Shown here piece after piece: positions 37,286 through 48,500 of a DNA stretch of 64,000 bases (position 1 is the stretch's first letter; every line of letters starts with the position of its first letter). The notes under the pieces are model-generated. The model ran no database searches, was not told the origin of the DNA, and was given only the letters and a program-made list of their open reading frames with translations. The translations under genes and the position numbers were made by a program. Source of the DNA: Nautilus pompilius (Eukaryota; Mollusca; Cephalopoda; Nautilida; Nautilidae); assembly GCA_018389105.1 (NCBI GenBank), contig JACATO010000970.1, positions 501,001 through 565,000 of the forward strand. The letters are read 5' to 3'.

Positions 37286-38624
37286 CAGGATGTCCATAAA
37301 GTACTTGTGGAACTTTGAACATTTATAACTTTTGATGTACATGAGAGAAACAAACTACAAATAATGAATGAAGGTATAATTCATGTTTTAATACAATACA
37401 GTTAAATTTTCTACGCATAAACTACGCTTAAATTTTTAAAATTTCAGATCCCTAGCTAATAGAAAATGGCAACATTAGAAAGAATGGTTACCTCTGTGCT
37501 ATGGCTAATTGAACTGAAATCCATAATGGCAATGCAATGAGAAGAAAATTCACTGTGTATTACAAAAAAGATGCACCACACAGGACCTCAATTAACAACT
37601 AGATAAAGATTAAAGAAATGAGTTCAGTGAATAACAAACCATGATCCAGAAGGCAATGAACCAATGAGGAAGCTGTAGCAGCAGTCCAGAAATCATTTGA
37701 ACGAAGTCCACATAAGTCATTGCAACATGCATCACTTGAATTGAACATGCCATGTACAACAGTGCACAAAATTTTCAAAGCCATGTTGCATGAACATGCT
37801 TATAAAATGCAGGTAGTTCAAATGTTACATGAAAAGAACTATGATTCAAGGTTATATTTTTTCTTCAAATTAAAAGTCCTCAATTTCCCTCTGAATTTCC
37901 TAAATGAAGGGACATTTTTCTGATGAGGCAACATTCCACATTTCAAGCAAAGTCAACCATCCTAACTGTTGCATTTGATGGGGGGACAGTGAAACCTACA
38001 AAAATTTGGCAAAATGAAAAAACACCCACCAAAATTTAATCTGGTGCACTCTCAGAAAGTCACTCATTATTGGTACTTTCTTTTTTGAAGAAGCAACAGT
38101 GAATGGTAAACGTTATCTGGCTATGTTACAGAATTTTTCCATTCTAAACTACATAGTGAATATTTTAGACAGCACCTGCTTCCAACAAGACACTGCTCCT
38201 TGCCACTTTGCTTGTGATGTGCAAGAGTTTATGGATGCTGTCTTCCTGAAGAACTGGATTGGCAGATATGGACCACTTGCTTGGCCATCTTGTTCCCATA
38301 ACCTGTCTCCAGTGGATTCTTTTTTATGGGACCATGTAAATACTACTGTTTATTCATCAAAATCCCCATTTTGGGGGGAAACTTAAAGCTAGAATTATGA
38401 ACGTAATTCATAATATCACTCAGCAGCAACTGGAGAATATTTTTGGAGAATTAGAGATCAGATTGAAAAAATGTATCATGGCCGATGGCGGTCATGTTGA
38501 AGCTTAGAAAGTTGAACTATTAAAACATGTTATACTTTCATGCACCATTTATAGTTTGTTTCTATAATGTATATATTAAAAGTTTTAAAAGTTCAGAGTG
38601 GCACAAGAATTTGTGAACATCCTG
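37286..38624 (+). mobile_element. Rosa-type (DD41D) mariner transposon, degraded
   Basis: The left end begins CAGGATGTCCATAAAG and the right end, on the minus strand, begins CAGGATGTTCACAAAT. Similarity continues for about 45 bases with a small gap, so these are long terminal inverted repeats. TA precedes the left end (37284-37285); the right side has CA, which would be a mutated TA. The 1339-bp length is typical of mariners. Between the ends is one transposase gene in the same direction, now carrying many stops. Confidence 0.82.
37466..38507 (+). pseudogene. Mariner transposase (DD41D), decayed
   Basis: The start at 37466 (MATLERMVTSVL) and the end at TAG 38505-38507 (ADGGHVEA) match the two ends of a mariner-superfamily transposase of about 345 residues. 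The three catalytic Asp codons survive in one frame: SDEATFH (37922-37924), FQQDTAPCH (38189-38191) and LSPVDSFLW (38315-38317). Forty-one residues separate the last two, the DD41D spacing described for rosa-type elements. NWIGRYGPLAWP lies between them as expected. The longest clean piece is 38099-38386. Stops and frameshifts elsewhere, above all in the N-terminal paired-type DNA-binding half, make it inactive. It would act in the nucleus as a cut-and-paste recombinase. Confidence 0.8.
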
Positions 38625-38626
38625 CA

Positions 38627-39889
38627 TAAATGCTATTCAGTTAATAGTCATAGACAAGTTATTTCCCTGTGAAAAGTGACAACAACAACAACAATAAAAT
38701 AGCATATTTGTTAACAGAACATGTTCAAATGAACTAATGCAAAAATTAATGCCACTTATGGCATAAGTAATTGTTTGCTGGGCAACTAACCACAGTCTGA
38801 CAAAGGTGAAGAACTGCTAGTGGTAGTAGTACTTTCATATATGGTTGAAGAGAACAGAGCTACAAGAAAAATATCCAAGAAGCCTTACCACACCAGAAAA
38901 TATTTAGGTGGTGATAAAAGGGATCTTTGAATACCTGAAAATAATGCCCAGGTGAAATGGCACAGAAAATCAAAAAAAAAACAGAATTACTGGCTGCTTT
39001 AATCCTTTGGTGTTTGTTATGAATACTATATATTACAACTTCCCTGAGAATTCATGGCTAGATAAGCTGGCATTTAAATGCCAATGGCACCTCTCTATGA
39101 AAACTTTTCTGATTTTGGAAGAGCAGGAAACTCACATGAAAATGGCTGATGTAAAAAGGAGAGAAATTTTGTCCTTAGATGGACAAACTCAGACCTGTCA
39201 CTAGAACACAAAACATGATACACACAATGGTAACTTGTTTCATTGTGTTATTTGCATTCCAACTAACACAACTCTAGCATTTTATTAAAAACTAAAGGGA
39301 AGAGCACTCCATGCCATTTTTTCTCTCATGTAACCTTAAAAATGATAAAACATAAAATCCAATGAATTAATAATTTCAGTTTCCTACCACAGTGAAACTG
39401 GCATGGCATCCCAAAATCAAATGGCCCACAGCAAGTTTCCCACCCTGAAAATATTGCCCGAGTAATGCAGCCATAACCTTTTCCATAGTTTATTTGCTAG
39501 AATGCTTTCAACAAATAAGTTATACATTTTTCCTTTTTTCATTATATACAGAACCTGTCACAGTTGACCAATCATTGATAAACTACACCTGCTAAAGTAT
39601 ACAGTATTCTGTAAACTCTTGTTGATAGTTTACTCTAAAATATGTTGGTCAAAAAGTCCTCGAAAAGAAATTTAAAAAACAAAATCTGTTTTTTAGGATT
39701 TCTCAGAATTAATATAAGACATTTTCCACATCTAACATGGCTATTCTGTCACATTTCAAATGTTTTGGAAATAACTACAAAGAAAATTATGGGAATGTTC
39801 TTTCTGATGAACTCCTGTCCTGGCATTTTAAGTCTAAGGACATCTCATAGCAGTGAGCCAGAAGGCAAAGGTGTGGTTAGCTTTGGTGA
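38627..39889. other. AT-rich DNA, no gene seen
   Basis: A 65-codon frame (39007-39204) and an 83-codon frame (39642-39893) have no recognisable pattern and are within chance length. Nothing else is supported. Confidence 0.5.
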
Positions 39890-40124
39890 CTAAGCAAGTT
39901 AACCGTATATGGTTGGGAGTTCTTGACCATAAGCCAGTCAAAAGTTAACCATGGAACTTCTGCCACATTCACTGGAAAATCCTAGAATTTTTCATTTTTT
40001 AGCTTTTGGAGGAAACCATGCCAGAGAGGTACACCAAACTATGCTAGTTCTGTTTGGGATTTGAGCTCAGGCACTCAACCTTAGCAATCTAGTAGACGGA
40101 CTACCACTAAACCTTTGGCTGCCA
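39890..40124 (-). mobile_element. tRNA-headed SINE copy
   Basis: On the minus strand the copy begins TGGCAGCC and has an A-box-like TTTAGTGGTAGTCCG (around 40097-40111). A B-box-like GAGCTCAAATCCC follows (40066-40078), as in a tRNA-derived RNA polymerase III promoter. The body continues with CATAGTTTGGTGTACCTC and GGCATGGTTTCCTCC, matching the body of the copy at 62545-62765. The 3' limit is approximate, and no tail or target duplication was seen. Confidence 0.6.
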
Positions 40125-42287
40125 CAAGGAGTGTTCTTATAAGTAGCACTGAAACAAAATCCATTAAATACTGTAGAATTTAGATTCATTTAAATTGAAC
40201 CTTTGCAAAACAAAGTATTGCAGAACAAATATCCCCCCTCCTCTCATGGCAATATAAATTCTGACATAAAAATTATCTGCTTGTAACAAAAAATGGAATA
40301 CATTGTCACAGCATCACCTGATTGCTTGGTTCACTCATGAAATATTTCTCAACTTGCTGCAACAATCTGGTTAAAAACGTAATAAATAACTCTTTCACTG
40401 ACTCATGCTTCACCACCAGTTTCTAGCTAGATATATTTTATTAATTTTCTTAGTCAGACAACTTTCTTCTTTCTTTTCTTTTTTTTTTAAAAAATACAAT
40501 AGAGACTCTTCTGGGTATTGTATATATCAAGACAACAGACTATAACATAATTTCAGACTGAAAATTTTTTTTTATTTTAAACTAATACTCCAAATTTCAG
40601 TGCTTTAAACAAAAGAAAAAAAAACAATTAATTAATTTAATTCCAAAGAGGGAACTGGACACTCAAAAATAAAAAAAAAAACAGAAGAAAAAGACTGTAA
40701 GAAGGTTCTGGATACTGAAAATGTTAGACAAAAGAAAACAAAAAAAAAATCTTTGTTAAATATTTAGATTACAAGCTTTGATAAAACCAACATCCAGGCT
40801 GTTAAAAAGGACCATAGGTTTTGACATCTACATACATCTGCTGAGTCTCTGTAGGCCAAGTCCATCCTTTTGCTCTCCCAGATCTGCTTGGCTTGTCTGT
40901 GTAGTGTCACAAGAAAGACTTGTTTTTCACACCCTGGTACTTGTGGGGTCTTGTCTGTCTCTCTGTGTATCCTCACAACATCTACTTGTTCATTGTCTAG
41001 TCAATATAAGGATCCAGTGGGCCTGGGTAATGTGTTTTGAATCACCACCATGGGGAAACAAGTGTTTTTCTGATGTCAAACAGAAGGGAACATCTGGGAC
41101 CACTCCATAAGGTCAGCAGACCAGGATGTGCAGTGAACCATTACACCAAACAGGAATATTATTATTAAGAAGCTTAACAAGCTGAGGTCTTAACATTATG
41201 AAGACATGATACCTAAATGTTACTTAACTTGGAAAATAAGACCATAATTATTATACTTAACCCCCCCCCCCACACACACACACACACCCACACACATACA
41301 TACCATTCATCCATCCAATCAATTTCCTTGCAAAAATATTTTAATAAAACAGGTAGTGGAAGAAAGAATTGTGTGTATTTTTAAAAAATTTAGATACACA
41401 ATTTTTTTTAGTGAAAATATATAGTTTAGAAACTACCTGCCCCTATCTGACGTTTTACATCTACTCCAAAGTTCTACAAACAGCTTTGCTGATAACTTAT
41501 GTGTAGTCTTATTTAAATTATCCTGAGGCTAATGTTTGATGAACTAAGATAAATCACATGATCTTTTAAACCAAATGCTGTAAGGATTAACCCCTAATGT
41601 GCTACTTTAATCTGTTAAATCTTTACCTAATGCCAAAAACAATGAAAGATAAACAATAAACAGTATTTAAAGAGACCAAAATAATTTTCCAAACAATAAA
41701 TATGTAAACTACAACATAAATACTACAACCATTGTGCCATTGTCAGACTTTACTAGAGCCTCAGTACTTAAAGCTGAAAAAAAAAAAAGAACCCAAAGGA
41801 AACTCAACAAATGAGATGGTTACAAGAACCACCTCTGCCAAAGGTTGTAAGAGATAAAAGCCATGCCATACATGGCCTGTTACCATCTGTAACAAATTGC
41901 TGCCCTGCAGACATAGCAAAAGAAAACACCAGAAAGGAAGTGAATCAACTTGGCATTAAGGTGATAAGCCAAGTGACTCTTCTGCACTCAAGACTGGAGG
42001 GTACAGTGACAAATTAATGTGTGTAATAATTTATTTAATTAATAAATGCTTAAATATCTTAACATTCATTTTTCACTGGATTAACATGTTTAACTTAGCC
42101 AAGTACAACATCCTACTGATTAAAGAAGCATTAAAGTTCATCATTGAAAAGATTTAATTAAGTAAAAGTAATTTTGAAATAGCTTCCAATATCATTAATT
42201 GCCATACAACTTTTCGAACATGTATTGTGACATAATACCCTTGTCTGTCAAAAAAATTACAATTCTTATTTTCACTTTCATAATAAC
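40125..42287. other. AT-rich DNA, no gene seen
   Basis: The 110-codon plus-strand frame at 40778-41110 lies in a less AT-rich patch but matches no family I know, and an opposite frame overlaps it. The 68-codon frame at 41811-42017 is likewise unassigned. A C11 run passing into (CA)n lies at 41261-41300. Confidence 0.5.
41261..41300. repeat. C-run and (CA)n microsatellite
   Basis: Eleven C run into about ten interrupted CA units. Confidence 0.9.
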
Positions 42288-42560
42288 GCATAGTGCTGTC
42301 TGGTGTTTGGTTATGTCACCATTTTAGATAATGCTGCCTTGTGTTTAGTTGGTCACAGTTTTACATAGCATTGTTTGGTTGTGTCACAGTTTTACACAGC
42401 ATTGTCTGATGCTTGATTGTGTCATTTTTATATAGTAATGTCTGTTGTTTGGTTGTATCAGTTTTACATAATGCTGTTTGGTTGTGCCACAGTTTTGCAT
42501 TTGGGTATGTCATGGTTGTACATAGTACTGTACAGGGTTTCATTGTATCATTGTGCAAGA
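42288..42560 (+). repeat. Worn tandem array, unit about 30-40 bp
   Basis: Six to eight imperfect units follow each other, each with a GCATTGTCTGGTGTTTGG-like part, then TTGTGTCACAGTTTTACATA. Units differ by many substitutions and by deletions that shorten some to about 30 bases. The first unit contains GTGCTG, three bases, then GGTGTTTGGTT, which is identical in sequence and spacing to the reverse complement of the minisatellite unit at 47494-48500. It is probably an old, inverted member of the same repeat family. Confidence 0.7.
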
Positions 42561-44194
42561 ATGAGTTGTAACATTCACATAGCTTTTCATGTTGTTACTG
42601 CTCTAAATTTCAAAGATTTCTAAAACAAGATGGCTATCTCCACAAGATCAATGCAAATATATAATTATTATGATTGCATTAAATCTAAAACATAAAAAGC
42701 ACTAACAAATATAAAACTGTGGACTCTGGTATCCCTTTAAAAAAAAAAACGTTATCCTAAAATTCTGAAATATATTTTGTTTTTTTCGAGAATAAATATG
42801 GCATTACAATACTTGTATGAAGAAACAGAAGTGACAAAAAATTTTCAAATTAATAATGGACCTGATGAAATCAAAACATTGAAAAAACAACATTTTGATA
42901 TATAAAAAAAGAAAACTTGAATTTTAAAGTCAGTGTGGGCTTAACCTTAAATTCATCCTTGTTATTCTTTAAAATATAGCACCAAGTTTCTCCAGATGAG
43001 AGGACCTATCAAAAAATTTTGATCTGCTTTTGACTGTTGAAGATTTATCTGCCAAAATGTTGGATATAAAGTTTTCAAGATCTTTGGTTTGAATCTCTGT
43101 TACTGTCTTTTAATACCAGATAATAAAACATTTAATTTAAAGGTTGTTTTTGCAAGGTGGAGTGAGCACTTTGTCACCCTCTATTATTTCATCATGAAGC
43201 AGTTTCCATATAAATATAAAAGGCAACATTACTCCAACAATCAAACAATTTATATATGTAGTTCCCCAGTGTATAGTTACATTTTTCTGAGTTATCTGAA
43301 CAAAGGTAGGGCCTGACTGTATCTCAGTAAGTATTAAAGTTCCTCGCTCTTGCTCCATTAAACTGTCTTTTTTTTCTGTATGACAAAAATCACTATTTTT
43401 TCCAGTCTTTCTCAATGCACATAAACAAATATCATTCATTCTTTGTTGCAATTTTACAGGATACCAGAAAATTTATGAGGGAAGGCTTTTACATTATACA
43501 TTTGCTAACTATATTAGAAAAAAATCTTCTGAAAAACATCGGGAATGGAGGACTGCACTTGTGTCAAGCCACCTTGAAAAATACAATAAAAAATTTAAAC
43601 AAGAAAATAACTTTACATAATACATACAGCTATTAATATTACTTACAATACAACCATACCTTAAAATTTGTTTTAAGCATTTGCAATGGATTAAGTCATT
43701 ATTTTCCTTAGAGAGGTCAAATTTCTATCTCCAACAAGTGAGATGTTTAATTAAATGTCAGACTTGTAGGTCTTCATACATTGTCAAGACCAAGTCATTT
43801 TGAATTATATCCAGATGATGAGAAATCCTGGTAATATTCACATTATACTCCAGAATAATTATGAAACACTTAAAACCAAACCTGAAATAATAGTTATTTA
43901 CCAAATAAAGTGCAATAGCACTTTTCTCCTCAACAAAATAAATAATCTCCAACAAGTTTCTTTTTAATTTTTTATTTTGTTTCTTCATAAAAAATAAGCT
44001 TCTGCTAAGTTGAAGATATTTCAGGTTTCTTTCTTTTTTTCTTATTTTATATTTGAAATTTTTTTAAAAAATATTTTTTTGTGTTTTGCCTTATTATTAA
44101 AGTTATAAATTTTGTATTCCATTAATAACAACAGACATTCACTCATCAAATTATTCAGTAATCTTTGCTGGTTAAACTTTCCACATCTGGTATC
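42561..44194. other. AT-rich DNA, no gene seen
   Basis: A 104-codon minus-strand frame at 43137-43451 overlaps shorter plus-strand frames and shows no recognisable domain. It is within chance length. Confidence 0.5.
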
Positions 44195-44470
44195 CTCAGG
44201 CTAGTACTGGTAGGGTCTGTTGGGCTGCTCTTTCTAATGCCGGATTTCTAATCAAACATTCTACCATCCAGGTTAATGCTAACAAGTATTGCCCTTCTGG
44301 GGCCTTGAGGGGCCTGGCACTTTCATCTTTAGCATAAAATGTAAAGTCCATTCTAGGACTTCTCAGCTTAGCTGTCAGGGGAAACTGTAATGGAGAGGAA
44401 ATTTACACTGATGGACTGGTACAGAAGAGCAAGAAACCAAGTTATGGAAGGTATGCTAAGTAAGATTTCC
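44195..44470 (-). mobile_element. SINE copy, long body
   Basis: On the minus strand the segment reads CATACCTTCCATAACTTGG, then TTTCTTGCTCTTCTGTACCAGTC in two adjoining words (core at 44414-44426 on the plus strand). The downstream words 'tgctaaagatg' and 'gggcaatacttgttag' are shared with the copy at 15583-15880. The shared core identifies the family; the tRNA-like head is not clear here. Confidence 0.6.
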
Positions 44471-44893
44471 AGGCTAATCAGCCTACTCTTTTTCTTAACT
44501 ATTTTGTTCCAATCCTTTCCTCTCCTTTTATTCGAATGGCTAATAAGAATTTAAAAAAAAAAACATGCTTGAAATATGTTTAATCCACCAAGTGCATCAT
44601 GTACATTGTCCTACTAATCTAAACTATTGACTGCTGCCACTATCTACATCTATCTCGATTGGTCCTGTGCTCACTCTTCTCTTGTTATCTGTGTCCACCC
44701 CTACCCAGTAAGTCCTGATCCAGCACTTCCTTCCATCATGTTTGTGGTCTCCCTCTAGGCCTTGTTTTTCCATATCATATATTCTCACCTGCCACCCAAT
44801 ACCTGCCCAGCAACACCCCAGTCAATGATCATGAACATTGTGCAAAAATTTTATAAACCTATTTTAAAGAAAAAATTTAGTCATCTAAACTTG

Positions 44894-44910
44894 TAATAAT
44901 AATAATAATA
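44894..44910. repeat. (AAT)n microsatellite
   Basis: About five to six AAT units. Confidence 0.85.
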
Positions 44911-45483
44911 TGTAAATCACAGTTATGTACCAATTTTAAAACATAAATTGTAGTTATCTTTAATTTAAGGTGCTATGACCTAAGTAATACTAAAAACTCT
45001 TGATTTCAAATGTTTAGTAAAGAAAGCAACAAATAAAATTTTCAAATTAAAAAGAAGTTTTTACTAAAGTGTAAAATTTTGACTTCATAAAACCACCAAG
45101 AAAACTGCACCTTCAGGTGGTCCATTGCTACATTCATCGCATCTTAATACACAAAGGAAAACTGGCTATTAAAGAAACGTTCTCTTTGAACAGTAATTGA
45201 GATGTCTACATAACCATCAAAGACTTATTTGCTCTATCATCAGATATTCCCCAAGCAAATTGAAGTAATCTCTCTGATATATAAACTTCTCTTCACAAAA
45301 TCCTTCGGATGCAAGTCTCCAATTTGTTAGCATTTTCCAGACGATACTATATTAAAGCTGCCTCACCAAAAATAATGCCAAGGTTAGTACAACATTAGTA
45401 CAAATGATTAAAAAGGCAGCCAAAAACAAAGACTTTTTTTGTTGTTATTTTTGTGATGCATAGTTTCAACTCCTGACTAAAGC

Positions 45484-45672
45484 ACCACGATGGCATGATA
45501 TTCTAGTAGTTAGACTACTGGACTGTGAGGATGAAGGACCAAAATTTGCTTCCTGTATGAATTGCTTGGTTTTAAGTATGTCACTGGCATAGGTTCTTCT
45601 TGCTCTTTTTTACCAGTTAGCCATGTGAGCTTTCCTGAAGTGTTCTTGTTTCCTTGCACATCTAAAAATGAA
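45484..45672 (+). mobile_element. tRNA-headed SINE copy
   Basis: The head (GGCATGATATTCTAGTAGTTAGACTACTGG region, 45491-45520) resembles a tRNA-derived A-box part, and the expected B box near 45540 is worn. The body then carries GGCATAGGTTCTTCTTGCTC, then TTTACCAGTTAGCCATGTGAG-like words (45610 onward) and CACATCTAAA near the end. These last are also seen at the matching place in the 62.5-kb copy. Confidence 0.55.
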
Positions 45673-47493
45673 GAGCTTTAGTAGAGATCTGACTGCCAAA
45701 TTTGAAAGTGCTAGGCCCAACATGGTGCAGATCTGGCAACATCCCTAACATACAACCACAGCACTATGCTCCTGCAGGGTTGTCTACTTTGTACACATTA
45801 GCATGTCAACAACAGAAACTACAGCACCCAAGCACCTCAGCATCTTCCTAAACAGAAATTAACTCTCAAAATAAACTTTGTTATGATTTCTTTTATGTTC
45901 CTTCATTGTCACCATTTATTCTCAGCTTTCATCAGCCAGTAAATACCAGAGTGGAAAATCTTTCTCTACCAGTAAAGCTACTTTTTATATCTATTGTTAT
46001 TTGATCACTGACCTACAACTCGTTGTTGCCTTCAGCAATCAACCAAAATGCTTTAAAAGTTAGATAAAGGATCATAAAAAAAGGTTTGCATTATATATTA
46101 GTAACATAACTTAGTTTGCTTGCACTTCAATTAGATTTTCAGTTTAATGGTTTTGACCACACAAATGGCAAAAAATTATATAACAGTATTATATTACAGT
46201 ACATAAAATTTTTTTTTTTAATTAATAGCCCATTTTATCCTTATCTTATTTTTATTAGTTACTTTTTTGGAGATAGGGAAAATTTTTTAGGGTGTTACGC
46301 TAGTTGAAACTATCCTATGTTGGTCAAGTTACTGCCAGGTCTTTAAGCAACAGTCATCATTTCAGTCAACAGCTTCAAGTCAAATCTTTGGTCTAGGGTA
46401 CAGGCAAATTCTAGCTGATAAATGAGAGGATTTTTTGTATGCATTTTTCATTAGTTTAGCCTGATAGATGAAAGAATAAATAGCTGTAGACTACTGAAAA
46501 AAATATCATGAATTTTTAGAAAATGCTTACATATAATTATATACATATGTAATTAAGGAGCTAAAATAAATTAATTTTTAAAATGCCTATCTATTGCTCT
46601 ATCTTTGGAGAATGGAGGCTTATTTAAAATTCTTCATTTTTCACTTGTAATACACTAAGGATTTTCAGGGTTATTTTTATACATCATTTAATCACCACTG
46701 TGATGCACTGAAACAAGTCCAATAATTTACACAAAATGCATGCTTTTAGCCTAGTCTAGATGCTTTTACAAATGTTTTTGTCTATGCAGCATAATTGAGT
46801 TTGCTCTTATACCTTTTGAAACAGAGGAGGATTACATATCCTTACACATATGTCAGGCTTCTATTAAATAGTAAGTAACCCATAATAAAGCCAATGAAAC
46901 AATTTGCTACAAAAAGGGAAAACAAAAATGCAGATTAAAAGAAACTAAATTGGTATGAAGTGGACTAAACAAATCCAAATGAGTAAACATTATGAACAAA
47001 AATATTTATCCTTTCAAGTGTTAGATGGTAGATCAAATGATAAAAGCAACAGTCTGCTGCCTAAATTTGGAGTTGGTATCTCTCACTCTCTCACACACAC
47101 ACACACACACTCTCTCTCTCTCTTTCAACTTAAGCTTTCAAAATACAAAAAAAATGATTTAATGATTAAAGCCAATGATTTTAGCTAAATTATCATAAGA
47201 TGCTTCTTTGAGTGTAATGAGTAACAAAAACTAATTTATATTTAAAAAACAAAAAATAAATCATCAGGGTAATTTTGTCATTTTTTTTCAATTGAACTGT
47301 TCCAAACTTTACTTTTGCATGATTGAAGTAAGCCGATTTAATTGCAAAACTGTAGATGCCACAATACGTTAACAGATCAGATTCTGAATTTGGAAGTGGG
47401 GATGATTTCAAAAATGTTAATTCTAACAGCAACCTAAAATGTTAGATACATAGCAAAAGAAAAAAAACAACACAGACTACATCATTTTTCTCA
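45673..47493. other. AT-rich DNA, no gene seen
   Basis: No gene or element is recognisable beyond the microsatellite at 47079-47124. Open frames are shorter than 80 codons. Confidence 0.5.
47079..47124. repeat. (CT)n(CA)n(CT)n microsatellite
   Basis: Interrupted CT units, about nine CA units, then seven to eight CT units. Confidence 0.9.
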
Positions 47494-48500
47494 ACTATGA
47501 CAGACAACCAAATACCGCTCAGCACCATGCATGACTATGACTGACAACCAAACACCGCTCAGCACCATGCATGACTATGAAAGACAACCAAACACCACTC
47601 AGCACCATGCATGACTATGAAAGACAACCAAACACCACTCAGCACCATGCATGACTATGACGGACAACCAAACACCGTTTAGCACCATGCATGACTATGA
47701 CGAACAACCAAATACCGTTCAGCACCATGCATGACTATGAAAGACAACCAAACACCACTCAGCACCATGCATGACTATGACGAACAACCAAATACCGTTT
47801 AGCACCATGCATGACTATGACGGACAACCAAACACCGTTTAGCACCATGCATGACTATGAAAGACAACCAAACACCACTCAGCACCATGCATGACTATGA
47901 CGAACAACCAAATACCGGTCAGCACCATGCATGACTATGACGGACAACCAAACACCACTCAGCACCATGCATGACTATGACGGACAACCAAACACCGGTC
48001 AGCACCATACATGACTATGACGGACAACCAAACACCGTTCAGCACCATGCATGACATGACGGACAACCAAACACCGTTCAGCACCATGCATGACTATGAC
48101 GAACAACCAAATACCGGTCAGCACCATGCATGACTATGACGGACAACCAAACACCACTCAGTACCATGCATGACTATGACGGACAACCAAATACCATTCA
48201 GCACCATGCATGACTATGACGAACAACCAAACACCGTTCAGTACCATGCATGACTATGACGAACAACCAAACACCGTTCAGCACCATGCATGACTGTGAT
48301 GGACAACCAAACACCACTCAGCACCATGCATGACTGTGATGGACAACCAAACACCGTTCAGCACCATGCATGACTATGACGGACAACCAAATACCGGTCA
48401 GCACCATGCATGACTATGACGGACAACCAAACACCACTCAGTACCATGCATGACTATGACGGACAACCAAATACCATTCAGCACCATGCATGACTATGAC
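47494..48500. repeat. 40-bp minisatellite, about 25 units
   Basis: Tandem 40-bp units run without interruption. Each reads GACTATGACGGACAACCAAA followed by CACCGTTCAGCACCATGCAT, with few variants. Variation sits in fixed spots: the bases after ACTATGA (CGG, CGA, AAG or TGG), C or T in AAAYACC, and the word before CAGC (GTTC, GTTT, ACTC, GGTC, ATTC). One unit near 48050 is 39 bp, having lost one T. A three-unit block (about 48101-48220) recurs 280 bases (seven units) later with one difference, showing recent internal duplication. The unit length is not a multiple of three and no frame stays open, so it is non-coding. The uniform length and lack of unique spacers exclude a CRISPR array. Confidence 0.95.

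Noticed and set aside
40778..41110. 110-codon frame as a gene or LINE tail
   Set aside because: I compared both strands with LINE C-terminal patterns and found no convincing match; an antisense frame overlaps it.
43137..43451. 104-codon minus-strand frame
   Set aside because: No domain, no splice context, and chance length.
47494..48500. CRISPR array
   Set aside because: The repeats are contiguous 40-bp units with no unique spacers, and the sequence is animal-like; it is a minisatellite.
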